Source: Candidatus Bipolaricaulota bacterium (GTDB lineage: Bacteria; Bipolaricaulota; Bipolaricaulia; Bipolaricaulales; Bipolaricaulaceae). Taken from it: 9,120 nt of DNA. The notes beneath the pieces are model-generated. The model did not search any database. It worked only from the letters and a program-made list of their open reading frames with translations, and was not told the origin of the DNA. Of the stretch, positions 1 through 6,652 are shown in pieces (position 1 is the stretch's first letter; each line of letters starts with the position of its first letter). Location: the NCBI GenBank assembly GCA_025060555.1, contig JANXBC010000047.1, positions 1-9,120 on the forward strand. The letters run 5' to 3'. Made by a program: the position numbers and the translations under genes.

Positions 1-2
1 CC

Positions 3-140
3 CATCCCCTCACCCAGGGCGCCCAGGTGATCGGCCGGGCCACGGAACACTACCCGGGCAAGGTGATCCTGCGCACCGCTGTGGGCGGAAAAAGGTTCCT
101 CGAGATGCCCCTCGGTGACCCCGTTCCGCGCATTTGTTGA
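3..140 (+). CDS. hypE: Hydrogenase maturation protein HypE, C-terminal end (5' part outside window)
   Basis: Reading frame 3 is open from the left edge to a TGA and gives the last 45 residues of a protein ending GDPVPRIC. This is the characteristic C-terminus of HypE: a Thr-Ala-(Val/Ile)-Gly-Gly-x-Arg strand, then a Met-Pro-x-Gly-(Asp/Glu)-Pro-x-Pro-Arg-Ile-Cys end. In known HypE proteins HypF carbamoylates the terminal Cys, and HypE dehydrates it with ATP to a thiocyanate. This supplies the cyanide ligand passed through HypC/HypD to the Fe of [NiFe]-hydrogenase. The invariant terminal Cys is present, so the visible part looks functional. The ATP-binding domain lies outside the window. Other hyp genes probably lie to the left, with hypE last in that run, because the next gene has its own promoter. 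The assignment rests on the C-terminal signature alone. Confidence 0.88.
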   Translation, partial: HPLTQGAQVIGRATEHYPGKVILRTAVGGKRFLEMPLGDPVPRIC

Positions 141-170
141 TTGGCTTGGACTTCAAGGCCAAGCTACACT
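141..170 (+). promoter_or_regulatory. Probable sigma70-type promoter for the barrel gene
   Basis: TTGGCT (141-146) and TACACT (165-170) are separated by 18 bases, and each matches the -35/-10 consensus at four of six positions. Transcription would start near 176-178, directly before the ribosome binding site at 178-185. The -35 box begins immediately after the hypE stop, so the barrel gene can be expressed separately from the hyp genes. The match is moderate and has no experimental support. Confidence 0.42.
144..164. repeat. Short inverted repeat within the promoter spacer
   Basis: GCTTGG (144-149) and CCAAGC (159-164) are perfect inverted repeats around a 9-base centre. They lie between the proposed -35 and -10 boxes of the barrel gene. 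The repeat could be an operator, or a weak hairpin ending hypE transcription. No T-run follows, so an intrinsic terminator is unlikely. A 6-base arm can occur by chance. Confidence 0.3.
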
Positions 171-189
171 CATAAAGAAAGGAGGGACA

Positions 190-1287
190 ATGAAGAGCGC
201 GAAATACGTTTTGGGAGCTATCCTGTTCACTATGCTCGTAGCTCCTGCGGTTTTCGCTATTTCCCTTTGTCAATATACCCAGCCAATTACCTCGGTAACC
301 ACTTCCTCGTTGCAGGTTAACCTCCGGTACTTAGAGGACGAATACCGCGATGACCGGGGTAATCTGCTTTCCCTCACGCTTGCCGGAAGTTTTCTACGTT
401 ACTACGACTCTGTGGACTTCGGTTACGGCATCAACGCCAATGGTTCGCTTTCCAATACGAATGGAAACTGGGCTTTGCTGGGCGCAGGTTCTGTAAACTT
501 CCGCTTCTATGCGCCGGGTACGGATCTTTTTGCTTTTGGTCGGGTGAACTCCCAGTGGGCAGAGCTCACGCCCACGGTGGCAGTGATCCTCGGCGCGGGC
601 TACGGCCGTCTGCGGGATGTCACCCCCCTGGCCAAGGCTGTGCGCATCAGTGACAAACTCTTGACGGAAAAGTTATTGAAAAAGCCTGTCCCTGACGACA
701 CTCTCATGAGCATCGCTCAAGAGATCGGGAAGCGCGAGGAATACGCGAGCCTAGATGATCTTGTGGTCAAAGTTGTGCAGCTCATCGAGGCTTCGGGAGC
801 GACGGTGGGGAAACTTGGGGCTGACGCGGTGCTCTACATTCGCCAGATCATCACGGCCACCGGCGACACGCGCCTGTGCGGGTTCTCCGTGAACGCGGGG
901 GTAGGTTACAAGGTTCTTGATCCCGTGGGCGCGCGGGACTTCGTCCTGTTCGGTTCGGCCGAATACTCCATCCCGTGGTCTGTGGACACCCAGCTCCATA
1001 TGCGCGTAGATGGCACGTCCGTGCCTAATTTCACAAGCTACGGCGTGCAGGGAGTGGTCACCTTGATCCACAAACTGACTCCCACCACCACCCTCAACGG
1101 CAACCTCACGATTGCGCGGACGCTCCCGGCAGGGGGCACAGCGGTGAACAGCCAGTCCCTTGACGCTACTCTCAGCTTCACCCTGTTCGAGGGCTGGGCA
1201 GTAAACGTAACCCTTGGGATGCGAAATATCACAGGCTATGAGGAGCCGAGGATCGAGCTCACTGTATCCGCGGGCATCACTTTCTGA
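190..1287 (+). CDS. Secreted outer-membrane beta-barrel-like protein with internal helical insert
   Basis: This is a 365-residue protein of no family I can name. The ATG at 190 is chosen because AAAGGAGGG (178-185) precedes it by 4-5 bases and it begins a clean signal peptide: Lys near the N-terminus, a hydrophobic core at residues 7-19, and cleavage probably after Ala-Val-Phe-Ala (20-23). An in-frame ATG at 115 would overlap hypE and bury the signal. The mature chain has many alternating hydrophobic/polar stretches (about 40-140 and 229-365), with Tyr, Phe and Gly rich turns. It ends in Ile-Thr-Phe; a terminal Phe after a beta strand is the usual recognition signal of the BAM machinery. Residues about 141-225 differ: charged, helix-like, without strand pattern. 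Cys27 and Cys230 are the only Cys residues in the mature chain and could form a disulfide. The barrel location is inferred from pattern; a porin or a structural outer-membrane protein are both possible. A terminator follows directly, so the gene is monocistronic. Confidence 0.75.
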   Translation: MKSAKYVLGAILFTMLVAPAVFAISLCQYTQPITSVTTSSLQVNLRYLEDEYRDDRGNLLSLTLAGSFLRYYDSVDFGYGINANGSLSNTNGNWALLGAGSVNFRFYAPGTDLFAFGRVNSQWAELTPTVAVILGAGYGRLRDVTPLAKAVRISDKLLTEKLLKKPVPDDTLMSIAQEIGKREEYASLDDLVVKVVQLIEASGATVGKLGADAVLYIRQIITATGDTRLCGFSVNAGVGYKVLDPVGARDFVLFGSAEYSIPWSVDTQLHMRVDGTSVPNFTSYGVQGVVTLIHKLTPTTTLNGNLTIARTLPAGGTAVNSQSLDATLSFTLFEGWAVNVTLGMRNITGYEEPRIELTVSAGITF

Positions 1288-1310
1288 AGCGGACGCGTAG
1301 GAAAGTTTGC

Positions 1311-1341
1311 AAGGGGGCGGGCTTCCGCCCCCTTTTCTTTT
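1311..1341 (+). terminator. Rho-independent terminator of the barrel gene
   Basis: A perfect 10-bp stem (1311-1320 with 1325-1334, rich in G/C) encloses the tetraloop GCTT. It runs into a T-rich tail, TTTTCTTTT (1333-1341). It begins 23 bases after the barrel gene stop and isolates that gene from the cyclase gene downstream. Confidence 0.93.
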
Positions 1342-1358
1342 GTTCCAGATAGCGGCAA

Positions 1359-1364
1359 AATACT
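1359..1364 (+). promoter_or_regulatory. Possible -10 box of a leaderless cyclase transcript
   Basis: AATACT matches TATAAT at four of six positions and lies four bases before the cyclase ATG at 1369. That is almost the spacing of the stronger TATAAT before the lipoprotein gene at 6008. No Shine-Dalgarno sequence is visible between the terminator tail and this ATG, which agrees with a leaderless start. No convincing -35 box is present at 16-18 bases, so the call is weak. Confidence 0.28.
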
Positions 1365-1368
1365 TCCG

Positions 1369-4300
1369 ATGGGGGATAACGGGGTTGTACACCTTTTAAA
1401 GTTCGTGGGGGAGGTAGGACGGGCCAGGTCTCTCCGGGATTTGGCGGAAGCGGCCCTGCGCTTCGCCTTAACCCAGGTTCCCAACGCCCAGGCCGGTTCG
1501 GTCCTGCTCCTCAACGAGTTTCTCGAGCGCTATGAATTCGTGGCTGCCGTGGGCTGGGACCTAGAGAAACTTCGAGCCATCACCTTTCCCAAAGAGGAGC
1601 TTGTGCAACACCGGGTTTACGGGAACAAACCAGCGATCATCCGCGACATTCTCCAGCTAGACCGCGCTTTTTGGGGGCCAGAGGTAGTGGAAAAGCTCAA
1701 AGAAGCTGGCGTGGTGGCGACGACCTTGAGCCTCCCCCTTTTGGTCGAGGGGAAACTCATTGGATACCTGAACCTCGATCATCACGTGGACCCCGGGGCT
1801 TTTACGGAGGAGGACCTCCAGAGGCTAGTGGCTTACCAGGACATTTTCGCGGGCCTTTTGGAGCAGGGGCGCAGAGTAGAAGAATTGCGGGAGAGCGCTT
1901 CTCTCTTCCGCCTCCTCTTCGAGCGGCTGGCCGATGCCGTGTATATAACGGCTTTCGACGGGACGATCCTTGAGGCCAACCCCGCGGCGGAGCGGCAGAC
2001 CGGCTACCCGCGAGAGGAACTCCTTGGGAAAAACATCATGCGCGACATCGCTGTGGAAGAACCGGCGATCACTTATGAAAAAGTGAATGAGCTCCTGGCT
2101 CGGGGAGAAATCGTGAGGTTCCAGGAAAAGAAGCGCCGAAAGGATGGAAGTTTTTACTGGACAGAGTGCGCGGTAGTGCAGTTCACCTACAAGGGCCAGC
2201 CGGCCACGGTCTCCGTCAACCGCGACATCACGGAGCAAAAGAAGCTGGAGGAGGAGCTTGCGCGCCGGGTGGAAGAGCTTTCGGCCCTGAACCGCGCGGT
2301 CGCTGCGCTCACCGCGCAACTTGAACGCAAGAAGGTAGTGCAGAGTTTGGTCAACCTTGCGCAAAAGCTTGTGGGGGCAGATTACGCGAACGTGCTTTTA
2401 TTTGATGAAAAAGGAGGAATCCTGGAATCCATCGATCCACTTGGCGTCCCATCCCTCCCCCTCCGCATGCGGCCAAAAGGGTTCACCAACCACATCCTAC
2501 GCACAGGCCAGCCCATCGTGCTTGATGAGATTAGAGCCGATGGCACATGCGTACCGGAGGTTCGCGCCGGCGACGGCGAATTGATCCGGGCAAACCCTGT
2601 GCTCTGCGAGGCAGGGATCCGGGCACTGGCGGGGTTTCCCATCCGTGTACGCGGGAAGGTGCGCGGCGTTTTTTACGTGCACAGCAGAAAACCTCACTCC
2701 CTTACCCCGTTCGTTAGCTCTTTGACTTTGCTTGCCAACCATGCGGGCATTGCCATAGAAAATGCCGAGCTTTACGAGGAGATCAAGGAGAGCGAGGCTC
2801 GCTACCGGTCGTTGTTCGAGGAAGCCCCGATTTCTCTCTGGATCGAGGATTTCTCCAAGATCAAGGCCAAGCTTGAGGAATTGCGGGCCCAAGGGGTTCG
2901 GGACTTGCGCGGCTATTTGGCGGAGCACCCTGAGCTTCTGTGGGAGACGCTGAGGCTTTTGCAGGTGGTGGAAGTAAATCCTGCCACCCTCCGCCTATAT
3001 GAAGCAGAAAGTCCAGCTGTGCTCCTCCGCCACCTGCCTGTGCTGATCCCGGAGGAGGTGTTACCCATATGGCAAGAGGAGCTTTTGGCCATTTGGGAGG
3101 GCCGCCGCGAGTTCTACGGCACCGGGGTCAACCGCACCGCAAAAGGCCGGAAAATCCACATCCTTTTGGGTTGGCGCGTGTTGCCTGGCCACGAGGAAAA
3201 CTATGATCGCGTATTAGTCTCTGTCCTGGACCTCACCGATCGGGTGGAAGCGGAGGAAGCTTTGCGGCGGGTGAACGCCGCCATCACCGCCCTCTCCGCC
3301 ACTTTGGACCTCCCGGCCGTATTGCACCGAATTTATGACGAGGCGAATAAGCTCATCCCCATCGATGCGTTCTTTGTGGCACGTGTGGATAGCGGCAAAG
3401 GAAAGCTCATCCCCCTCTTTGCTTTGGAAGAAGGGAGAAGGCTGGAGCTACCGGAGATCCCCCTTGATCCCAACAAGAGCCCAACCGCTTGGGTCGCGGT
3501 GCACAAAGAACCTTTATTCCTTGGGGACGTCGAGAAAACCCCCCCACCGGTGGCATTCCAGCAAGTGGGACGGCCCATACGGGCTTGGGTCGGGATCCCT
3601 CTCCTCGCCCAAGACGAGGTGATCGGGGTCCTCTCTCTCCAGAGTTTTGCGCCAAGAGAGTTTGGGGAGCGCGAGAAAACCGTGCTTTTGGCCTTCGCCT
3701 CCGGCGTGGCTGCGTCCCTGCGCAATGCCCTCCTCCATACCCAAATCCAAAGCATGGCCAAAAAACTCCAACAAATCGAGGAAGTTTCGCGAAAAATGAA
3801 GCTTGTCCAAAGCCCCCAGGAACTTTATGAGCTCGTCTTGGACACAGTGAACGACGTGTTCGGCTTACGTTACGCCGCTATCTTAGAAGCTAAAGAAGGA
3901 ACTTTGACCATTGCTGCTCATCGTGGCTATCCCCCGGAACTACAAAACCTGCGCCTTCCTTTTTCCGAAGGCCGGGGAATTACCGTGGCCGCGTATCTCG
4001 CGGATGAGCCTCTGTACATACCGGACGTGCGGGCCGAGACGCGCTATGTTGCGGGCCTCCCCACCATGGGTTGTGAACTAGCGATCCCCATTTCTGTGGC
4101 CGGCCGCAAATTCGGTGTGCTCAATATAGAACACGATGAAGTGGACGGAATACCTCCCGAGGACCGGGATCTCCTCCGCATCTTGGCCGCGGAGCTGGCC
4201 GTGGCCTTGGCAGGGCTGGAACGCCTGCAGAACTTGGAGAACCTGAGCGCGAAACTCGTGACCCTCCATGAGATCTCCCAAAAGTTGCAGCGGGCCACCA

Positions 4301-5181
4301 CCACAGAAGAGGTCTGCCACCTGACCGTTCGGGCCATGGTGGAGCGGCTCGGCTTTGATCATGTGAACCTGGGCCTTGCACAAGGGGAGTTCCTGGTCCC
4401 CGTGTCCACCGCCGGACTGTTCGCCGATAAAGCCCGACCATTCAAGAAAGGCGAAGGCATCGCGGGAAAAACCTGGGCTTTGGGTACGACGTTTTTCGGC
4501 AACGTGGAGGACTTCCCGGAGGCCAGGCCGGTGGACCCGCGGATCCGGACGTTCATCTCTGTCCCCATAGGCGACAAGGGTGTGATCCAAGTTCTTGCCA
4601 CCAAACCCGATGCGTTCACCAGGGACGATGTGACTGTTGTGGAGATTCTCGCCCGGCACGTTTATGAAGAGCTTCGCCGGGTGGAACTCGAGGCCGAGCT
4701 TCGGGAACAGGCGATCCGTGATCCCGTGACCGGCCTTTATAACCGCCGTTTCCTGGACGAAGTCCTGCGGCGCGAGGTGGCTCGCGCCGAACGCTATGGA
4801 CATCCTCTTTCCCTGATCCTCATCGACATCGACAACTTCAAGGAGATCAACGATCGCTATGGGCACCTTGTGGGGGACGAGGCCTTGCGGCGGGTGGCCA
4901 AAGCCCTGCGGGAGAACATTCGCCGCGTGGACTACATCTTCCGCTGGGGCGGCGATGAGTTCTGTGTCGTCCTCCCGGAGACAAACGGACCAGGTGCCCA
5001 GGAGGTGCTGCGCCGCTTCCAAAAACCCTTCGGGATCTTGGCCGAAGAACCCACGCTTCACCTTACCCTGGGTTACGCTTCTTGGGACCCCCGCAAGGAA
5101 ACGCTTCCCAGTGTAGATGATCTCTTCCGCCGCGCTGATCAGCTCCTTTACGAAATGAAGCGGGCTAAGCCCAGTCCGTAG
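1369..5181 (+). CDS. Multi-sensor diguanylate cyclase: GAF-PAS-GAF-PAS-GAF-GAF-GAF-GGDEF
   Basis: This 1270-residue cytoplasmic protein should make c-di-GMP from two GTP. Domains by residue: GAF 20-165; PAS 175-290 (Gly-Thr-Ile-Leu-Glu-Ala-Asn-Pro core, ending Asp-Ile-Thr-Glu-Gln); GAF 305-470; PAS 475-625 with a helical insert at about 495-535, ending Asp-Leu-Thr-Asp-Arg; three more GAF at 635-790, 800-950 and 955-1105; GGDEF 1113-1266. Short charged helices link the domains. The cyclase keeps DPVTGLYNRR (1118-1127), metal-binding D1153, N1161, D1170 and GGDEF at 1194-1198. The product-inhibition I-site R1185xxD1188 lies five residues before GGDEF, so feedback inhibition is expected. No membrane segment, EAL or HD-GYP domain is seen, so inputs should be cytoplasmic small molecules, redox state or light; ligands cannot be predicted. 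The chain stops soon after the last helix (Ala-Asp-Gln-Leu-Leu-Tyr), without the usual Gly-Arg-Asn tail. The ATG at 1369 has no Shine-Dalgarno sequence, but no nearby in-frame alternative fits better. Confidence 0.93.
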   Translation: MGDNGVVHLLKFVGEVGRARSLRDLAEAALRFALTQVPNAQAGSVLLLNEFLERYEFVAAVGWDLEKLRAITFPKEELVQHRVYGNKPAIIRDILQLDRAFWGPEVVEKLKEAGVVATTLSLPLLVEGKLIGYLNLDHHVDPGAFTEEDLQRLVAYQDIFAGLLEQGRRVEELRESASLFRLLFERLADAVYITAFDGTILEANPAAERQTGYPREELLGKNIMRDIAVEEPAITYEKVNELLARGEIVRFQEKKRRKDGSFYWTECAVVQFTYKGQPATVSVNRDITEQKKLEEELARRVEELSALNRAVAALTAQLERKKVVQSLVNLAQKLVGADYANVLLFDEKGGILESIDPLGVPSLPLRMRPKGFTNHILRTGQPIVLDEIRADGTCVPEVRAGDGELIRANPVLCEAGIRALAGFPIRVRGKVRGVFYVHSRKPHSLTPFVSSLTLLANHAGIAIENAELYEEIKESEARYRSLFEEAPISLWIEDFSKIKAKLEELRAQGVRDLRGYLAEHPELLWETLRLLQVVEVNPATLRLYEAESPAVLLRHLPVLIPEEVLPIWQEELLAIWEGRREFYGTGVNRTAKGRKIHILLGWRVLPGHEENYDRVLVSVLDLTDRVEAEEALRRVNAAITALSATLDLPAVLHRIYDEANKLIPIDAFFVARVDSGKGKLIPLFALEEGRRLELPEIPLDPNKSPTAWVAVHKEPLFLGDVEKTPPPVAFQQVGRPIRAWVGIPLLAQDEVIGVLSLQSFAPREFGEREKTVLLAFASGVAASLRNALLHTQIQSMAKKLQQIEEVSRKMKLVQSPQELYELVLDTVNDVFGLRYAAILEAKEGTLTIAAHRGYPPELQNLRLPFSEGRGITVAAYLADEPLYIPDVRAETRYVAGLPTMGCELAIPISVAGRKFGVLNIEHDEVDGIPPEDRDLLRILAAELAVALAGLERLQNLENLSAKLVTLHEISQKLQRATTTEEVCHLTVRAMVERLGFDHVNLGLAQGEFLVPVSTAGLFADKARPFKKGEGIAGKTWALGTTFFGNVEDFPEARPVDPRIRTFISVPIGDKGVIQVLATKPDAFTRDDVTVVEILARHVYEELRRVELEAELREQAIRDPVTGLYNRRFLDEVLRREVARAERYGHPLSLILIDIDNFKEINDRYGHLVGDEALRRVAKALRENIRRVDYIFRWGGDEFCVVLPETNGPGAQEVLRRFQKPFGILAEEPTLHLTLGYASWDPRKETLPSVDDLFRRADQLLYEMKRAKPSP

Positions 5182-5938
5182 CTTCTACGGTCATCCCGTC
5201 GGCTGCAGCCACAACCTTTAGGCCCAACTTTTCCGAGGCCTCCGCCGCCAGCTCCCAGGGTTTATCGCGCAACATGGTCATGCCAAAATGCGTGAGCACC
5301 GCAAGATTGGGCCGCACCGCCTTCACGATCTCAAGGGCCTCGGGAAAAGAAAGGTGGTCGACGTCGGGGTTCCACTCCCGAAGAACAGTGTTAATCACGA
5401 GGAGGCGGCAACCCGCGTAGATCTCGGGGAGTTCCGGGAAAAATCTTGTATCCACGACGAAACCAAGCCGACCCTCTTCCGCCTCGATGATGACTCCATA
5501 GGTCTCCACTTGGCCATGGTTATGGGGCACTGGCTTAATTTTCGCTTTCCCTATTTCGTAAACTTTTCCGTCTTGAAAAGCTTCGATACGCTCCAGAAAG
5601 GAGCGCACATAGCGGAGGACCACGGGGTCATCCCCTTCCAGGGCATCTTGAGGAGCGAGGAGGACACCGCGGCGCTTGAGACCACCATCGGCCATGGTCT
5701 CGATCATGATGTTCACATCCGTGGAGTGATCGAGGTGTTTGTGGGAGAGGATGATCCCGGAGAGTTCGCGGGGCTCCAAAGGCGGCCGCACTTTGCGGCA
5801 ACGCAGGAGGGTTCCCGGCCCGGGGTCCAAAAGGAGCTGGGTCCCGGAAAGCTCAAGCCATGTTCCCGCGGAGAAGCGCAGTTGTCTTGCCACCACGAAC
5901 CGCGCTCCAGCTGTGCCCAAGAATTTGACCCAGCCCAT
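5165..5938 (-). CDS. Metallo-beta-lactamase-fold hydrolase
   Basis: This is a 257-residue cytoplasmic protein with the metal-binding signature H66-K-H68-L-D70-H71. Further probable ligands are H139 (in Pro-His-Asn-His-Gly), D163 (Val-Val-Asp-Thr-Arg) and H217 (Leu-Thr-His-Phe-Gly), with H195 nearby; a two-metal hydrolase site therefore looks complete. The early Leu-Gly-Thr-Ala-Gly and Leu-Leu-Leu-Asp-Pro-Gly-Pro-Gly motifs resemble the RNase Z/PhnP side of the superfamily, which cleaves phosphodiesters. Its size and sequence do not let me name the substrate, and no tRNA-binding exosite arm is evident. The ATG at 5938 is preferred, with purine-rich GGGAAAGGG a few bases upstream; a TTG at 5971 would add 11 residues. 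The gene converges on the cyclase gene and overlaps its 3' end by 17 bases, so both stop codons lie in shared DNA. Its promoter probably lies in the 69 bases shared with the lipoprotein gene. Confidence 0.88.
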   Translation of the reverse strand: MGWVKFLGTAGARFVVARQLRFSAGTWLELSGTQLLLDPGPGTLLRCRKVRPPLEPRELSGIILSHKHLDHSTDVNIMIETMADGGLKRRGVLLAPQDALEGDDPVVLRYVRSFLERIEAFQDGKVYEIGKAKIKPVPHNHGQVETYGVIIEAEEGRLGFVVDTRFFPELPEIYAGCRLLVINTVLREWNPDVDHLSFPEALEIVKAVRPNLAVLTHFGMTMLRDKPWELAAEASEKLGLKVVAAADGMTVEATDWA

Positions 5939-5975
5939 CCACAATCCCTTTCCCGCACCCTTTCTTCGCAAGCAC

Positions 5976-6002
5976 TTGGCGCGCTTTGAGGGGCATTATA
6001 AT
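5976..6002 (+). promoter_or_regulatory. Promoter of the lipoprotein/ABC operon with perfect TATAAT
   Basis: A consensus -10 box TATAAT occupies 5997-6002. A partial -35 box TTGGCG (5976-5981) lies 15 bases upstream, slightly short of the optimum. The ATG at 6008 is five bases after the -10 box, so transcription would start at or within a base or two of the A of the ATG: a leaderless mRNA. GAGGGG at 5988-5993 lies too far from 6008 (14 bases) to be a normal ribosome binding site. The -10 region is part of the palindrome CATTATAATG (5994-6003), so the same box also reads TATAAT on the minus strand, towards the hydrolase gene. Confidence 0.6.
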
Positions 6003-6007
6003 GGGTT

Positions 6008-6634
6008 ATGCAGAGACTTATGCGCAAATGCCCCGTTTTGCTTGCGTTTTTGGGGCTGGTCCTCTTTGGATGCACGCCGCCGCGCAATCTTCCCCCTGTG
6101 CCCGTGGTGGCGGTGGAGCCCTCACAGGGGGAAGCCCCCCTCTTCGTGCGCGCCAGCGCCGAAGAATCCTTCGATCCCGATGGCACGATTCTTGTGGTGC
6201 GTTGGGATTTCGGCGACGGCGTCCAAACAGAGGGGCTGAAGATCATCCATCGCTACGACCAGGAGGGAGACTTCTTCGTCACCGCAGAGGTCGTGGATAA
6301 CCAGGGCCTTTCCACCGTGGTGCGCCTTCCCGTGCACGTCGGTGTCTCCTATCCCTTAGACGTCCTGGAGTGGCATGTGGAGGAGTTCGGGGGGACGCGG
6401 GTCTATGGCCGGGTGAAGAATATCGGCGACCGCCGCATTAACCTTGGCCGCGTGGCCGTGCGCTTCTACGACGAGGACTGGAACTTCGTGGAGGAGCGCT
6501 CCAAGGTCCTTGGCGATCTCTACCCAGGCATGGAGCAGATCTTTGAGGTGCGCAGCGCCTATCGGCCCTTGTCTCCAGGTGGTGCGCCCAACCACACCAT
6601 CTACACCGAGGTCATCCACGCCGACGAACTTTAA
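6008..6634 (+). CDS. PKD-domain lipoprotein with C-terminal FxLyD-like domain
   Basis: This 208-residue protein starts with basic residues and a hydrophobic stretch (10-20), followed by the lipobox Leu-Phe-Gly-Cys with the lipidated Cys at 22. It is therefore exported and anchored by lipid. Residues 32-112 form a PKD-like immunoglobulin fold, with Ser-Phe-Asp-Pro-Asp-Gly at 54-59 and the hallmark Trp-Asp-Phe-Gly-Asp-Gly at 66-71. Residues 118-205 resemble the FxLyD type of small beta domain: a Tyr-Gly-Arg-Val-Lys-Asn-Ile-Gly strand, then Val-Arg-Phe-Tyr-Asp. Both folds bind proteins or surfaces and have no catalytic role. It is the first gene of an operon, 18 bases before the ATPase gene, so it may be an extracytoplasmic partner of the exporter, though linkage alone does not prove this. 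The ATG at 6008 fits the leaderless promoter; a second Met at codon 5 is possible. Confidence 0.82.
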   Translation: MQRLMRKCPVLLAFLGLVLFGCTPPRNLPPVPVVAVEPSQGEAPLFVRASAEESFDPDGTILVVRWDFGDGVQTEGLKIIHRYDQEGDFFVTAEVVDNQGLSTVVRLPVHVGVSYPLDVLEWHVEEFGGTRVYGRVKNIGDRRINLGRVAVRFYDEDWNFVEERSKVLGDLYPGMEQIFEVRSAYRPLSPGGAPNHTIYTEVIHADEL

Positions 6635-6652
6635 AAGAAGGCGCGTCCAGCG

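Noticed and set aside
115..189. An earlier in-frame ATG at 115 for the barrel gene
   Set aside because: It would overlap hypE, lacks a ribosome binding site and puts 25 residues before a clean signal peptide. The ATG at 190 has a near-perfect Shine-Dalgarno sequence.
256..273. Cys27 of the barrel protein as a lipobox cysteine
   Set aside because: The preceding Ile-Ser-Leu lacks the small residue required at -1, and the Ala-Val-Phe-Ala site just upstream fits signal peptidase I.
4078..5061. A 327-codon minus-strand open frame opposite the cyclase gene
   Set aside because: It lies wholly inside the GAF/GGDEF region, whose plus-strand motifs are clear. No recognisable motif and no start signal were seen.
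5288..5989. A 233-codon plus-strand open frame opposite the hydrolase gene
   Set aside because: The minus strand encodes a complete set of metal-binding motifs. The plus-strand product shows none and has no ribosome binding site.
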